From assembly GCA_037138335.1 (NCBI GenBank), contig JBAXIO010000009.1, forward strand, positions 1 through 64,000: a DNA stretch of 64,000 nt, read 5' to 3'. Position 1 is the first letter of the stretch. Each line of letters starts with the position of its first letter. Under the pieces are notes generated by a model, which had not been told where the DNA came from, did not search any database, and was given only the letters and a program-made list of their open reading frames with translations. This DNA is from CAIRDP01 sp037138335. Its GTDB lineage: Bacteria; Bacteroidota; Bacteroidia; Bacteroidales; FEN-979. The translations under genes were made by a program, and so were the position numbers. Shown here piece after piece: positions 44,910 to 53,406 of the stretch.

Positions 44910-46013
44910 TCAGGCAAGCCTGATTTTGAATTTTTTAACACTCAGGAAGATAAAAAACAAGGTAAACCCGGCCATGATGCCGGTTTCAATTGCTATATAA
45001 CGGAAACCGTTTCCCTGCAGCATGATGCTTTTAATGATCGTAATATAATATTTCGGGGGCATGATATGGCAAAACACCTGCAGTATCCATGGCATATTCT
45101 CGACAGGGAAAATAAACCCGCTGAGCAGGATGGTAGGCAGCATGAGAGCAACGAGCGACAGCATCATTGCAATTTGCTGGCTGCTGGTAATAGTAGAAAT
45201 AAGTATCCCCAGTGAAAGGGCCATGCAGATATAAAGAAAGCTTTCAAATAAGAGCAGTCCCACGCTGCCAACCACGGGGACGCCGAAAACCGTATTCCCC
45301 AGGATGATGATGATGCAGGCATCGGTAAAGGCAAGGAAAACATAAGGAAACACCTTCCCGATAATGATCTGGAAGGGTTTCAGTGGTGAAACCAGCAGAA
45401 GTTCCATGGTCCCCAGCTCTTTTTCCTTCGTGATGGAGAGGGAGGTCATAAGGGCGGAGATCAGCATCAGCAGCATCGCCATGAGCCCGGGGACGAACAT
45501 GTAAACCCCTTTCATCTGCCCGTTATACATCATCCTGACTTCCGGTACGATCTGCATGGGAATTTTTTCGGCATTAAGGGAGATGAGGTAATTTGACAGT
45601 ATCCCCTGCAGGTAGTTTACAAGGATATTGGCTGTATTGGGATCAGAAGCATCGCCAATGATCTGAACCCTTGCATTCCCCGTTTTGTCAAGGTTTTTGG
45701 AGAAATCCGGTCCGAAGACCAGGACCAGCCGTATATTTCCCTGCCTGAATACCTTTTCTATTTCATTGTAGGATGTAAGGTTTTTATCGAGGATGAAATA
45801 TCCTGAAGAAAGGACTTTCTCACTGATCCTGAGCGTGACTTCGTCTTTTGACTGGTCAAGGATTGCGATGCGGGCATCCTTGATCTCATTTGTGATCACG
45901 AAACCGAACAGCAACAGCTGAACGGCGGGCAGGCCGAAAAGGATCAGCAGGGTACGGTAATCCCTGAAGATATGGTAGAATTCCTTAACAACGAAGCCCA
46001 GGAAACGTTTCAT
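44910..46013 (-). CDS. ABC-2 type permease subunit (first)
   Basis: A 367-residue membrane protein of the same build as the next gene: one N-terminal helix (LLILFGLPAVQLLLFGFV), a periplasmic domain and five C-terminal helices with the KEKELGTMELLLVSPLKP hallmark. It starts in a 4-base ATGA overlap with the upstream four-helix gene. It is the first of two permeases that would form a heterodimeric exporter channel with the ATPase pair. Confidence 0.9.
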   Translation of the reverse strand: MKRFLGFVVKEFYHIFRDYRTLLILFGLPAVQLLLFGFVITNEIKDARIAILDQSKDEVTLRISEKVLSSGYFILDKNLTSYNEIEKVFRQGNIRLVLVFGPDFSKNLDKTGNARVQIIGDASDPNTANILVNYLQGILSNYLISLNAEKIPMQIVPEVRMMYNGQMKGVYMFVPGLMAMLLMLISALMTSLSITKEKELGTMELLLVSPLKPFQIIIGKVFPYVFLAFTDACIIIILGNTVFGVPVVGSVGLLLFESFLYICMALSLGILISTITSSQQIAMMLSLVALMLPTILLSGFIFPVENMPWILQVFCHIMPPKYYITIIKSIMLQGNGFRYIAIETGIMAGFTLFFIFLSVKKFKIRLA

Positions 46014-46456
46014 TCCGGTTCTTTTTTAACGGCCCAGGTATAATAAAACCTGAATGCCGAGATCAGCAGCGGGAATGCCATCCCGATATAAAATGTAAAC
46101 AGGTATTCACGGTTTATCACATCGAATCTTCTCAGCAATATGCCCGTTGTGATCATCAGCATCATCATGATGTATGACCTGAAATTAAAAAAGGAAAAGG
46201 CGCAGGGATAAGGGATGCTCAGCCCTTTGATCCGTTTGATGTGTTTGTGTGCGATCCTGGCAAACAATACGATATAGAAGGGTAAGCCGATTGCGATCCC
46301 GATCAGGATATTCAGCCAGAGATGAGGTGAATGCTTCATCTCATAATCGAGGCCCCTCCACATCAGGATCCCCCCGGCTGTGGTCCAGGCAAGCCCGGCA
46401 ATGAAAAGGAGGTTATGCCTGCTTACCGATGGTTTTAATTTTTCTTTTAACGACAT
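46010..46456 (-). CDS. Four-helix membrane protein within the efflux operon
   Basis: A 148-residue protein with four hydrophobic segments (LLFIAGLAWTTAGGILM, IGIAIGLPFYIVLFARIAH, FNFRSYIMMMLMITTGIL and FYIGMAFPLLISAFRFYY). The family is not recognised. It begins one base after the second ATPase stop and overlaps the first permease start, so it is translated with them. It might be an accessory subunit of the exporter. Confidence 0.75.
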   Translation of the reverse strand: MSLKEKLKPSVSRHNLLFIAGLAWTTAGGILMWRGLDYEMKHSPHLWLNILIGIAIGLPFYIVLFARIAHKHIKRIKGLSIPYPCAFSFFNFRSYIMMMLMITTGILLRRFDVINREYLFTFYIGMAFPLLISAFRFYYTWAVKKEPE

Positions 46457-47203
46457 CTATTTGACTTTTACTCTTGCGAGTTTTAAAAACACTTCATTCA
46501 TGGAGCCTGCCCCGTAGTATTTCTTAAGGTTGTCGGGAGTATCGAGGGCGGCAATCCTGCCGTCGACCATGATGGAAACCCTGTCGCAGTATTCCGCCTC
46601 GTCCATATAATGTGTTGTAACAAAGATGGTTATGCCTTCACGTGATGTTTCAAAGATCATGTCCCAAAACTGCCGTCTTGTTACAGGATCTACACCTCCT
46701 GTGGGCTCATCGAGGAATACTATCTTGGGGTTATGAATGACTGCAACTGAAAATGCCAGCTTCTGTTTCCAGCCAAGGGGTATACTGCGGATGAGTTTGT
46801 CCCTGGCCTCTTTCATGTCGAGTTTCTGCATCAGGTTCGCAGCCCTTTCTTCAATTTCTTTTCGCCTGAGGCCATAAATCCCCGCATAGAACCTGATGTT
46901 CTCAAATACTGTGAGATCATCATACAAAGAGAACTTCTGGCTCATATACCCGATATTCCTTTTGATCTTTTCCCTTTCTTTGTAGATGTCGAATCCCCCT
47001 ACGTTAAGTTTACCTGATGTGGGATAGGAGAGTCCGCATAAGATCTTGATTGCCGTGGTCTTGCCGGCGCCGTTCGCTCCCAGGAAGCCGAATATCTCGC
47101 CTTTTTTCACCTCGAAACTCAGGTGGTCATTGGCGGTGAAGGACCCGAATTTTTTAACCAGGTCCTTTACAACGATTATATTTTCGGCCTGAGGATTATA
47201 CAT
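46457..47203 (-). CDS. ABC transporter ATP-binding protein (second)
   Basis: 248 residues from the ATG at 47203, which forms a TGATG overlap with the first ATPase stop; an in-frame upstream start at 47233 is less likely. Walker A is GANGAGKTT, Walker B is KIVFLDEPTGGVDP, and the signature loop reads IPLGWKQKLAF instead of LSGGQ. Such a variant is, as far as I recall, seen in the C-terminal half of YbhF and in RbbA-type proteins. It is the partner of the ATPase immediately upstream. Confidence 0.9.
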   Translation of the reverse strand: MYNPQAENIIVVKDLVKKFGSFTANDHLSFEVKKGEIFGFLGANGAGKTTAIKILCGLSYPTSGKLNVGGFDIYKEREKIKRNIGYMSQKFSLYDDLTVFENIRFYAGIYGLRRKEIEERAANLMQKLDMKEARDKLIRSIPLGWKQKLAFSVAVIHNPKIVFLDEPTGGVDPVTRRQFWDMIFETSREGITIFVTTHYMDEAEYCDRVSIMVDGRIAALDTPDNLKKYYGAGSMNEVFLKLARVKVK

Positions 47204-48114
47204 CACGTTTTTATCATCAGTTCCATGAAACAATCCTCGATATTGGCTTCGGCGGGGCTGATTTTAATACCCGAATGGCCTTTGCCCTGCAAATATTCTG
47301 AAAGTAACTTTTCGCCTATCCCCCGGTCTTTAAATGAAACATGTGCCGACTGCCCAAAGGCAAATACCGTATGGACCCCCGGGAAAGTTTTCAGGTCGTT
47401 GAGCAGGGTGAAAATATCATCCGCCTTAACTGAAAAAAGGCTCCAGGGATAAGTTTTTATGACTTCGGATGGTGTGCTGATAGCCATAATCTTTCCGTCC
47501 TGGATCAGGGCTACACGGTCACACAAACTGGCTTCATCCATGTAAGGTGTTGCAACAACTATGGTGATGCCGCTGTTTTTCAGCCGTTTAAGTATTTCCC
47601 AGAATTCAAGCCTTGAAACGGCGTCAACACCGGTGGTGGGTTCATCCAGTATCAGAACAGAAGGTTTATGGATGAGGGCGCAGGATAATGCCAGCTTCTG
47701 TTTCATCCCTCCCGAAAGTTTGCCGGCCTTTCGTTTCTTAAAGGGCTCGATCTGGCTGTAGATCTCCCTGATAAGCTCATAATTTTCGGCAACGGTTGTG
47801 CCGAAGACGGTAGCATAGAAATTCAGGTTTTCCTCAACACTGAGGTCCGTGTATAGCGAAAACCTGCCGGGCATGTAGCCGATATCCTGCCTTATTTTCC
47901 GGTAGTCTTTCACCACATCCAGCCCGTTTACCTTTGCAGTCCCCATATCGGGAACCAGCAGGGTGGTGAGTATGCGGAACAAGGTTGTTTTACCTGAGCC
48001 ATCAGGACCTATAAAGCCAAACAATTCAGCCTTGCCTACGCTGAATGAAATATCATCCAGGGCTTTGACCTTGCTGAAGTGTTTGGCGAGATGTTCGACT
48101 ACGATGGCAGGCAT
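47203..48114 (-). CDS. ABC transporter ATP-binding protein (first)
   Basis: A 303-residue ATPase with Walker A GPDGSGKTTLFRIL, signature LSGGMKQKLAL and Walker B SVLILDEPTTGVD. The GPDGSGKTT loop resembles the N-terminal half of YbhF. In Escherichia coli the two halves are fused; here they are two genes in the same order with a TGATG overlap. A C-terminal extension of about 80 residues follows the ATPase core. It is three bases after the DUF2147 stop and drives the ABC-2 permeases downstream. Confidence 0.92.
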   Translation of the reverse strand: MPAIVVEHLAKHFSKVKALDDISFSVGKAELFGFIGPDGSGKTTLFRILTTLLVPDMGTAKVNGLDVVKDYRKIRQDIGYMPGRFSLYTDLSVEENLNFYATVFGTTVAENYELIREIYSQIEPFKKRKAGKLSGGMKQKLALSCALIHKPSVLILDEPTTGVDAVSRLEFWEILKRLKNSGITIVVATPYMDEASLCDRVALIQDGKIMAISTPSEVIKTYPWSLFSVKADDIFTLLNDLKTFPGVHTVFAFGQSAHVSFKDRGIGEKLLSEYLQGKGHSGIKISPAEANIEDCFMELMIKT

Positions 48115-48117
48115 GGT

Positions 48118-48579
48118 TTACTGCATGAATGATTTTGTCCAGAAAGTATTCCTGCCCAACAGGGAAACACCGATATAACCCCTGATCTTTAGTTTGTTGG
48201 CTGATTCGAACTGGATATAGCACTTGTATGTCTTCCCGTTTTTGGGATCGTAAATTGTTCCCCCCGACCATTCAGCTTTCCCGTCAAAGTTGAAGTTTTT
48301 AAGATTGACCAGCCCGATCAGAGGGGCTGATTTCAGCTTTGCGTCGGGATTCTCTTTATCGGTACGAGGCAGCCCCGTGATTGAGTCAAGGGGTGTCCTT
48401 AACCATACAAGTTTGCCGAAATACTTATCTCCTTCCTTGTAAATAGTGACCTTGCCGGTTGCTTCCTGGTTCAGCCAGGTACCCACGATGTCATCGGGTT
48501 TATGGGCCTGGGACCATCCCTGCATAGCCGGAGCCAGCAGCAGAAATAATACTACTGAAGTAGTGATGATGTTTCTCAT
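48118..48579 (-). CDS. Exported DUF2147 protein
   Basis: A 153-residue protein with a signal peptide (cleavage near MQGWSQA). The mature part has IVGTWLNQEATGKVTIYKEGDKYFGK and KIRGYIGVSLLGRNTFWTK-type strands (shown as separate parts), the pattern of DUF2147 lipocalin-like proteins. Its role is unknown. Its position between the HlyD and ATPase genes of an efflux operon, with 3-base gaps on both sides, is unusual and suggests a periplasmic accessory role. Confidence 0.8.
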   Translation of the reverse strand: MRNIITTSVVLFLLLAPAMQGWSQAHKPDDIVGTWLNQEATGKVTIYKEGDKYFGKLVWLRTPLDSITGLPRTDKENPDAKLKSAPLIGLVNLKNFNFDGKAEWSGGTIYDPKNGKTYKCYIQFESANKLKIRGYIGVSLLGRNTFWTKSFMQ

Positions 48580-48582
48580 AAT

Positions 48583-49485
48583 TTATGGTTTTTGGTTTGG
48601 TGTGTTCATGAATCTTATTTCACCCGGCATGCCGATCTTCATGGAGCCGTCATTCTTAATCCTGACTTTCACGGCGTATACCAGGTTTACTCTTTCTTCC
48701 TTGGTCTGAATTGTTTTGGGTGTGAATTCGGCTGAAGGGGATACCCAGGAAACGACTCCCTGTACATGGGTATTGGTCTTCTCGTCTTTATCATATGCAA
48801 CGTCGATCAGCGAACCCAGTTTGATACTGGGAAGCTGTGATCCGCCTACATAAGCCCTGAGGGTAATTTCAGAAAGGTCGGCGATCTTATACAAAGGCTT
48901 ACCGTAAGTTGCAACCTCGTCTTTTTCGGCATATTTAGTAAGAACGGTGCCTTTGAGCGGGTTGATGATCTTCGAACGTTTGATCGACTCGTCAAGCTGG
49001 GCGATCTGCTGGCCGATCGATCCGACCTGGCTGGAAATTCCTCCAAACTGTATTTTAAGGGAAGCAACCTGTTTGTCAATCATGTTAAGGCTGGCGTTGA
49101 TGTCGTCCATTTGTTTCTGGGTTGCCGCACCGTCTTTAAGAAGGCGTTCAACCCTGTTCTTTTCAATCAGCACATTTTGGCGGTTTTGTTCCTGAACGGC
49201 AATCTGGGATGTTACATCATCCTTCCTCGAGGCCGTGGCATCCCGGGTTTCAACAGCCTGTTTTCTTTTAAGCCACAGATCGGTGGTATCTATACAGCCA
49301 ACCATTTTCCCTGAATCGAGGACCTGTCCTTCTTCAATGTCGAACTTCAGGATCTGGCCGGTTGCGAGGGAGGAGACCATCACTTCCGTGGCTTCGAATG
49401 TGCCGTAGGCATCAGGTTTGTTTTTATCGTTACTGCAGGATGCGAGGGCAATCCCTGCTAACAGTACAAGAAGAAAGCGTTTCAT
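48583..49485 (-). CDS. HlyD/membrane fusion lipoprotein
   Basis: A 300-residue adaptor with a lipoprotein signal (LASCSN, lipidated Cys ~17). It has biotinyl-lipoyl-like strands (ASLATGQILKFDIEEGQVL) flanking a long coiled-coil hairpin (~80-190, Glu/Gln/Lys-rich), then a beta-barrel domain with SPSAEFTPKTIQTKEERVNLVY. This is the YbhG-type periplasmic adaptor that joins ABC-2 permeases to TolC. The gene is 24 bases from the TolC gene and 3 bases before DUF2147. Confidence 0.9.
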   Translation of the reverse strand: MKRFLLVLLAGIALASCSNDKNKPDAYGTFEATEVMVSSLATGQILKFDIEEGQVLDSGKMVGCIDTTDLWLKRKQAVETRDATASRKDDVTSQIAVQEQNRQNVLIEKNRVERLLKDGAATQKQMDDINASLNMIDKQVASLKIQFGGISSQVGSIGQQIAQLDESIKRSKIINPLKGTVLTKYAEKDEVATYGKPLYKIADLSEITLRAYVGGSQLPSIKLGSLIDVAYDKDEKTNTHVQGVVSWVSPSAEFTPKTIQTKEERVNLVYAVKVRIKNDGSMKIGMPGEIRFMNTPNQKP

Positions 49486-49509
49486 CGGCTTAGGTGTTAC
49501 TGATTAAAA

Positions 49510-50817
49510 TTACAATTTACCCAGGTTGTACAAATAAGAGATTTTTGCTTTGATAAGCTGTATCTTATGAATTTCCAGGCCCATCTTTGCCTGGGTTTCG
49601 TCGTTGACCCTGAGGATATAATCACTGGATGTGATGGACCCGTTGGTCAGCTGGGAAGAAGCTGTTTTAGTGATCCCTGTTCTAAGGTCAATAAGTTCCC
49701 TGTCTTTAAGAAGGAGTTCCGACAGTTTCGTTATATCGGCAGTATTCCTCTGCGTTGTGACTTTAATGTTTTTGTCAAAGGATTCCTGCTGATTCTTAAT
49801 TATCTCACCCTGGATGTCATAGATCTTTTTTTCATTCCTGTTGGCGTTCCAGTTCCAGGGATTCCATGTAATTTTCGCCCCCAGCATGACCATAGGGGCT
49901 ATGTCGCTCGAAAGGAAATTGTACCCCGGCCTTCCGAACCCAAACTGCCCGAAAGCCCAGAATTTGGGGTTCCATTTGGTGGTTACCATGTTCTTCATTA
50001 GGTTGGTGCGGTCCTTCTGGATAGTATAAATCTCATATTCGATGCGTTTATTTTCATAGGCCATCCCGGGAAGGTTGATGACAGGTATTTTGAAAACAGA
50101 ATTCTCATCCATGGGTGAGGAAACTAATTCTGAAAGCATTTTTATACTGGCGAGGCGATCCATGGATAATTCATAGATGTTTTGTTCAATTTTAATGATC
50201 TCCGCCCTGATAAGATCCTGGTTCATTTTGAGCGAGGTTCCGTTTCGCACGGCCGATTCCACTTCGGCAAGTTTTGATTCGAGCTGATGTTTCGTATCCT
50301 TTAACAATTCAACATTCTGCTGGGTAAGAAGTATGCTGAAATAGAACTGGTTAACCTGGTCTTTCAACAGGTAGAGGCTGGCATCAACATTTTTCTTGTC
50401 AACATTGAGGTTGTATTTTTCAAGCTTTTTCTGGTAGCTGGTAACATTGCCGTCATAAATCGATTCACTGACGTCGAGCGTAAGTTTGTACTGGTCTTTG
50501 GGGATAGTCGGTCCCTGAAGCTGTGGCATGCCTGAAGGCAGCGGGATCACGACTTCCGTGACTTCATTTTGCCAGCTGGCGCTTCCGTTGACATTGAAAG
50601 CCGGGAGGTAATTTTTATTCAGGTTTTTAGTGCGGAGGTCGCTTGATTTATCGAGCAGGCCTGCCTGCCTGATCAAAGGATAGGTTTTTTGCACCTGCTG
50701 GTAGCAGAAATCGAGGGTTATTGTATCCTGGGCCGGAAGCTGTTGAATGCCGGGAACCGTGAAAAAGAGCACCGGCAGAATGTATTGAAATTTAAACCAA
50801 GCTTTTTTCCTTTTCAT
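49510..50817 (-). CDS. TolC-family outer-membrane efflux protein
   Basis: A 435-residue outer-membrane factor with a signal peptide and two long alpha-helical repeats typical of TolC (for example LDFCYQQVQKTYPLIRQAG and TKLSELLLKDRELIDLRTG). It provides the trans-periplasmic duct for the exporter. Its start lies within the last codons of the TetR gene (26-base overlap), which suggests translational coupling. The final helix (IQLIKAKISYLYNLGKL) is characteristic. Confidence 0.9.
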   Translation of the reverse strand: MKRKKAWFKFQYILPVLFFTVPGIQQLPAQDTITLDFCYQQVQKTYPLIRQAGLLDKSSDLRTKNLNKNYLPAFNVNGSASWQNEVTEVVIPLPSGMPQLQGPTIPKDQYKLTLDVSESIYDGNVTSYQKKLEKYNLNVDKKNVDASLYLLKDQVNQFYFSILLTQQNVELLKDTKHQLESKLAEVESAVRNGTSLKMNQDLIRAEIIKIEQNIYELSMDRLASIKMLSELVSSPMDENSVFKIPVINLPGMAYENKRIEYEIYTIQKDRTNLMKNMVTTKWNPKFWAFGQFGFGRPGYNFLSSDIAPMVMLGAKITWNPWNWNANRNEKKIYDIQGEIIKNQQESFDKNIKVTTQRNTADITKLSELLLKDRELIDLRTGITKTASSQLTNGSITSSDYILRVNDETQAKMGLEIHKIQLIKAKISYLYNLGKL

Positions 50818-51418
50818 ATCCTTTCAATGCGTTTTCGATAAATATAGGAACAATTTTTTTTCTCTGTTCATAAAATGTCTCCATCCTCTCGTCCGACACC
50901 TGGAACATCGATTGGATCAGAGGTTTTGCAAGAACGGGGAACACAACAAGTCCCAGAATATTAACGTATACATGCAGAGGGTCGATATCAAGCCCCATCT
51001 CTTCCTTAAGTTGTTTCCTGATCTGTTCGAGAAGGAGTTCCGGCACCAGGTTTTGTTTGAGGATAACTTCTCTCAGCTGTTCAGGTTTATCGTGCAGGGC
51101 ATTAATAATAAACTGTACCACATAGGAGTGACGTGAAATAAAATTGAGATAAAAGTTTACAAAGATGCCGATTTTTGACATCAATGTCATTTCGGAAAGG
51201 AAGATCTCGCTCATTTTTGAAGCCATTTGAAAAAAGGTTTCATTGAACACTTTCTCAAAAAGAGATTCTTTATTTCTGAAATAGTAATGGAGCAATGCCT
51301 TGTTTATACCTGCCAGGTTAGCAATTTCCTGCATCCTTGCCCCATTGAAACCTTTTTGATGAAAGATCTGGCGGGCGGCTTCAAGTATTTTCAGTTCAGT
51401 ATGTTGCGATTTATCCAT
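50792..51418 (-). CDS. TetR-family regulator of the efflux operon
   Basis: A 208-residue repressor. The N-terminal helix-turn-helix has QEIANLAGINKALLHYYF with NKESLFEKVF following; the C-terminal helical domain (~60-200) binds the inducer. A perfect TTAAAC-N5-GTTTAA palindrome lies 18 bases before its start, between it and its promoter (51437-51453), so autoregulation of the whole operon is likely. The inducer is unknown. It is the first gene of a ten-gene transcript. Confidence 0.92.
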   Translation of the reverse strand: MDKSQHTELKILEAARQIFHQKGFNGARMQEIANLAGINKALLHYYFRNKESLFEKVFNETFFQMASKMSEIFLSEMTLMSKIGIFVNFYLNFISRHSYVVQFIINALHDKPEQLREVILKQNLVPELLLEQIRKQLKEEMGLDIDPLHVYVNILGLVVFPVLAKPLIQSMFQVSDERMETFYEQRKKIVPIFIENALKGYEKEKSLV

Positions 51419-51436
51419 ATAGTTAAACCAATTAGA

Positions 51437-51453
51437 TTAAACAATAAGTTTAA
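51437..51453. promoter_or_regulatory. Candidate TetR operator
   Basis: TTAAAC, a five-base AT-rich spacer and GTTTAA form a perfect palindrome of 17 bases. A further half site GTTAAAC is at 51422-51428. It sits between the -7 box and the ATG of the TetR gene, where a repressor would block transcription. Confidence 0.6.
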
Positions 51454-51462
51454 CCGAAAGGT

Positions 51463-51496
51463 CAAAATTATGGTAAATTTTTTAATCTCCGACAAA
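51463..51496 (-). promoter_or_regulatory. Promoter of the TetR-TolC-efflux operon
   Basis: Read leftward, TTTG (51496-51493), a 22-base spacer and TAATTTTG (51470-51463) match the Bacteroidota -33/-7 boxes with a spacer one base over the usual range. The palindrome at 51437-51453 lies just downstream. Confidence 0.6.
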
Positions 51497-51558
51497 AGTT
51501 TGAAAATATTTTATTTGCTGAACAGGATTTGTTGCCGATGAGGATGAAGCAGCTTGGT

Positions 51559-53352
51559 TTATTTGGGGATCTTGATCTTTTGTCCCGGCTTCAGGTAAGA
51601 AGCATTTTTTATGTCGTTGAGCTTCTTGATCTGCGCTACAGTCACATTAAACTCGTCGGCAATATCCCATAAGTTGTCGCCTGACTGTATCGTATAAAAG
51701 AAAAATTTGGCATTACCTGATGAAGTTTTGGTTTCAGGTTTTGAGGAAGCAGGTTTAGTGGCTGTTGTTTCAGAAGCGCCTGGTTTTTGGGTGCTTCCCT
51801 TGATTTTGATCTTCTGACCCACAACGACTTTTGAGGAGGAGAGATTATTCCAGCTCATGAGTTCATTAATGGTAACGCTGTATTTCCCTGCGATAAGACC
51901 CAGGGATTCTCCGCTTTTCACCACATGAATTTTAGAAACAGTAAGTTCGGGTTTTGGTTCAGTGGCCACAGGTTTTACAGTATCTTTCCGTACCACAACC
52001 GTCTTTGTTGAATCGGGTTTTGCAGTAAGTTCCTGTTTGCGGACCAGTGAATCGGGTATTTTCGGAGCCGAACCCGGCACATAAACAAAGATCTTTTGCT
52101 TTGGTTTTACCGCGTTCTTTTTAATGTTGTTAAGTGCTTTCAGTTCGGGGATGCTCATATGGAACTTCTTTGCAATACTGGCCATTGTTTCTCCCTTTTT
52201 CACCGTATACTGTTCGGTTTCCCTGTAACTTGCATATATAGCCGCAAGGCTTGCATCTTCCGACATTGCTTTCTTTGTCCTGAAAGCATATATAGCGTTT
52301 TCATTGTTAATGAAATCTGCGATATACCGTTTCCTCAGCCTCAGTTTATAAGGGACTTCCGGTGTTGCAGGGATGACACCTTTTTTATAGGCCGGATTAA
52401 GGAAAGCGACCTCATCCCAGGGGATGTTCAGCATTTCCGACAGCTGGTCGAACGTAAGCGGGTGTTTGACAGTGACTGTGTCCACTTCGTAATACAGGAT
52501 TCCAGGATCTACAGGGTATATCTTATGTTCGTTCGCATATGCAAGAACATAACTTGCTGCAATAAAGGCAGGTACATATGACCTTGTTTCTTTTGGGAGA
52601 TATTTGTGTATGGCCCAGAAATTCTTGAGCCCCCCTGATCTGCGTATGGCTTTGTTCACATTGCCGGCCCCTGAGTTATAAGCCGCCAGGGCCAGTGACC
52701 AGTTCCCGTAAATATCGTAAAGGTCCTGCAGGTGTTCACAGGCTGCAATGGTGGCTTTAAAAGGATCGTAACGGTCGTCGACATAGGAACTGACTTTCAG
52801 CCCATATACTTTCCCTGTCCCGTACATAAACTGCCAGAGCCCTTTTGCACCTGCCTTTGAATTGGCAATAGGATTAAGAGCCGATTCAATCACTGCAAGG
52901 TATTTTAATTCCAGGGGCATATTGAAGCGGTCGAGCTGTTCCTCAAACAAAGGGAAATATATCTCCGAAAGGCCGAGGATACGGGCGGTGAGCTTGCGCT
53001 TCCTTACGGCATACAGTTCAATGAACTTCTTTACTTCGTAATTGTAAACGTATTCAAACGGGGAATTCTCATTCATCACGGCAATCCTTGCCGCATAGAC
53101 TGAATCAGAGAAATACGGAATATCAGTTTCGGTATAATTGCTCCATGCCGGGTATTTCAAAGCATGGGGGGAGGAGCCGTCGGAGAATACTTTGAGTGTC
53201 GCCAGGCTGTCAAGCATAGACACAACGGCATCATCTTCAATTATTTTAACCTTTTTTTGTGTAGTGTCTGAAATGGCTTGTTCCTGGGAAAACAGGAAAT
53301 GAGGGCTTATGAGAAACGAAAGAAAAAAACAAAGTGAACGGATAACCCTCAT
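51559..53352 (-). CDS. LysM lytic murein transglycosylase (MltD-like)
   Basis: A 597-residue exported enzyme. A signal peptide (cleavage near LFSQEQ) is followed by an SLT domain (~130-260) with AVIESALNPIANS, AGAKGLWQFMYGTGK and ALAAYNSGAGNV. Three LysM repeats are at ~375-425 (YTVKKGETMASIA), ~470-520 (HVVKSGESLGLIA) and ~550-597 (YTIQSGDNLWDIADEF), ending in GQKIKIPK. It binds peptidoglycan through LysM and cleaves the glycan with an anhydro-MurNAc product. The order is that of MltD. A -7 box is at 53391-53398. It is transcribed independently of the TetR operon. Confidence 0.95.
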   Translation of the reverse strand: MRVIRSLCFFLSFLISPHFLFSQEQAISDTTQKKVKIIEDDAVVSMLDSLATLKVFSDGSSPHALKYPAWSNYTETDIPYFSDSVYAARIAVMNENSPFEYVYNYEVKKFIELYAVRKRKLTARILGLSEIYFPLFEEQLDRFNMPLELKYLAVIESALNPIANSKAGAKGLWQFMYGTGKVYGLKVSSYVDDRYDPFKATIAACEHLQDLYDIYGNWSLALAAYNSGAGNVNKAIRRSGGLKNFWAIHKYLPKETRSYVPAFIAASYVLAYANEHKIYPVDPGILYYEVDTVTVKHPLTFDQLSEMLNIPWDEVAFLNPAYKKGVIPATPEVPYKLRLRKRYIADFINNENAIYAFRTKKAMSEDASLAAIYASYRETEQYTVKKGETMASIAKKFHMSIPELKALNNIKKNAVKPKQKIFVYVPGSAPKIPDSLVRKQELTAKPDSTKTVVVRKDTVKPVATEPKPELTVSKIHVVKSGESLGLIAGKYSVTINELMSWNNLSSSKVVVGQKIKIKGSTQKPGASETTATKPASSKPETKTSSGNAKFFFYTIQSGDNLWDIADEFNVTVAQIKKLNDIKNASYLKPGQKIKIPK

Positions 53353-53390
53353 GCGGTGTATTAATTAAATTATTATGGATGAAGAGTTTG

Positions 53391-53398
53391 CAAATATA
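53391..53398 (-). promoter_or_regulatory. Putative -7 box of the MltD-like gene
   Basis: Read leftward, TATATTTG fits TAnnTTTG, 38 bases before the ATG at 53352. No -33 element at the standard distance. Confidence 0.4.
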
Positions 53399-53406
53399 TC
53401 CTTTTT

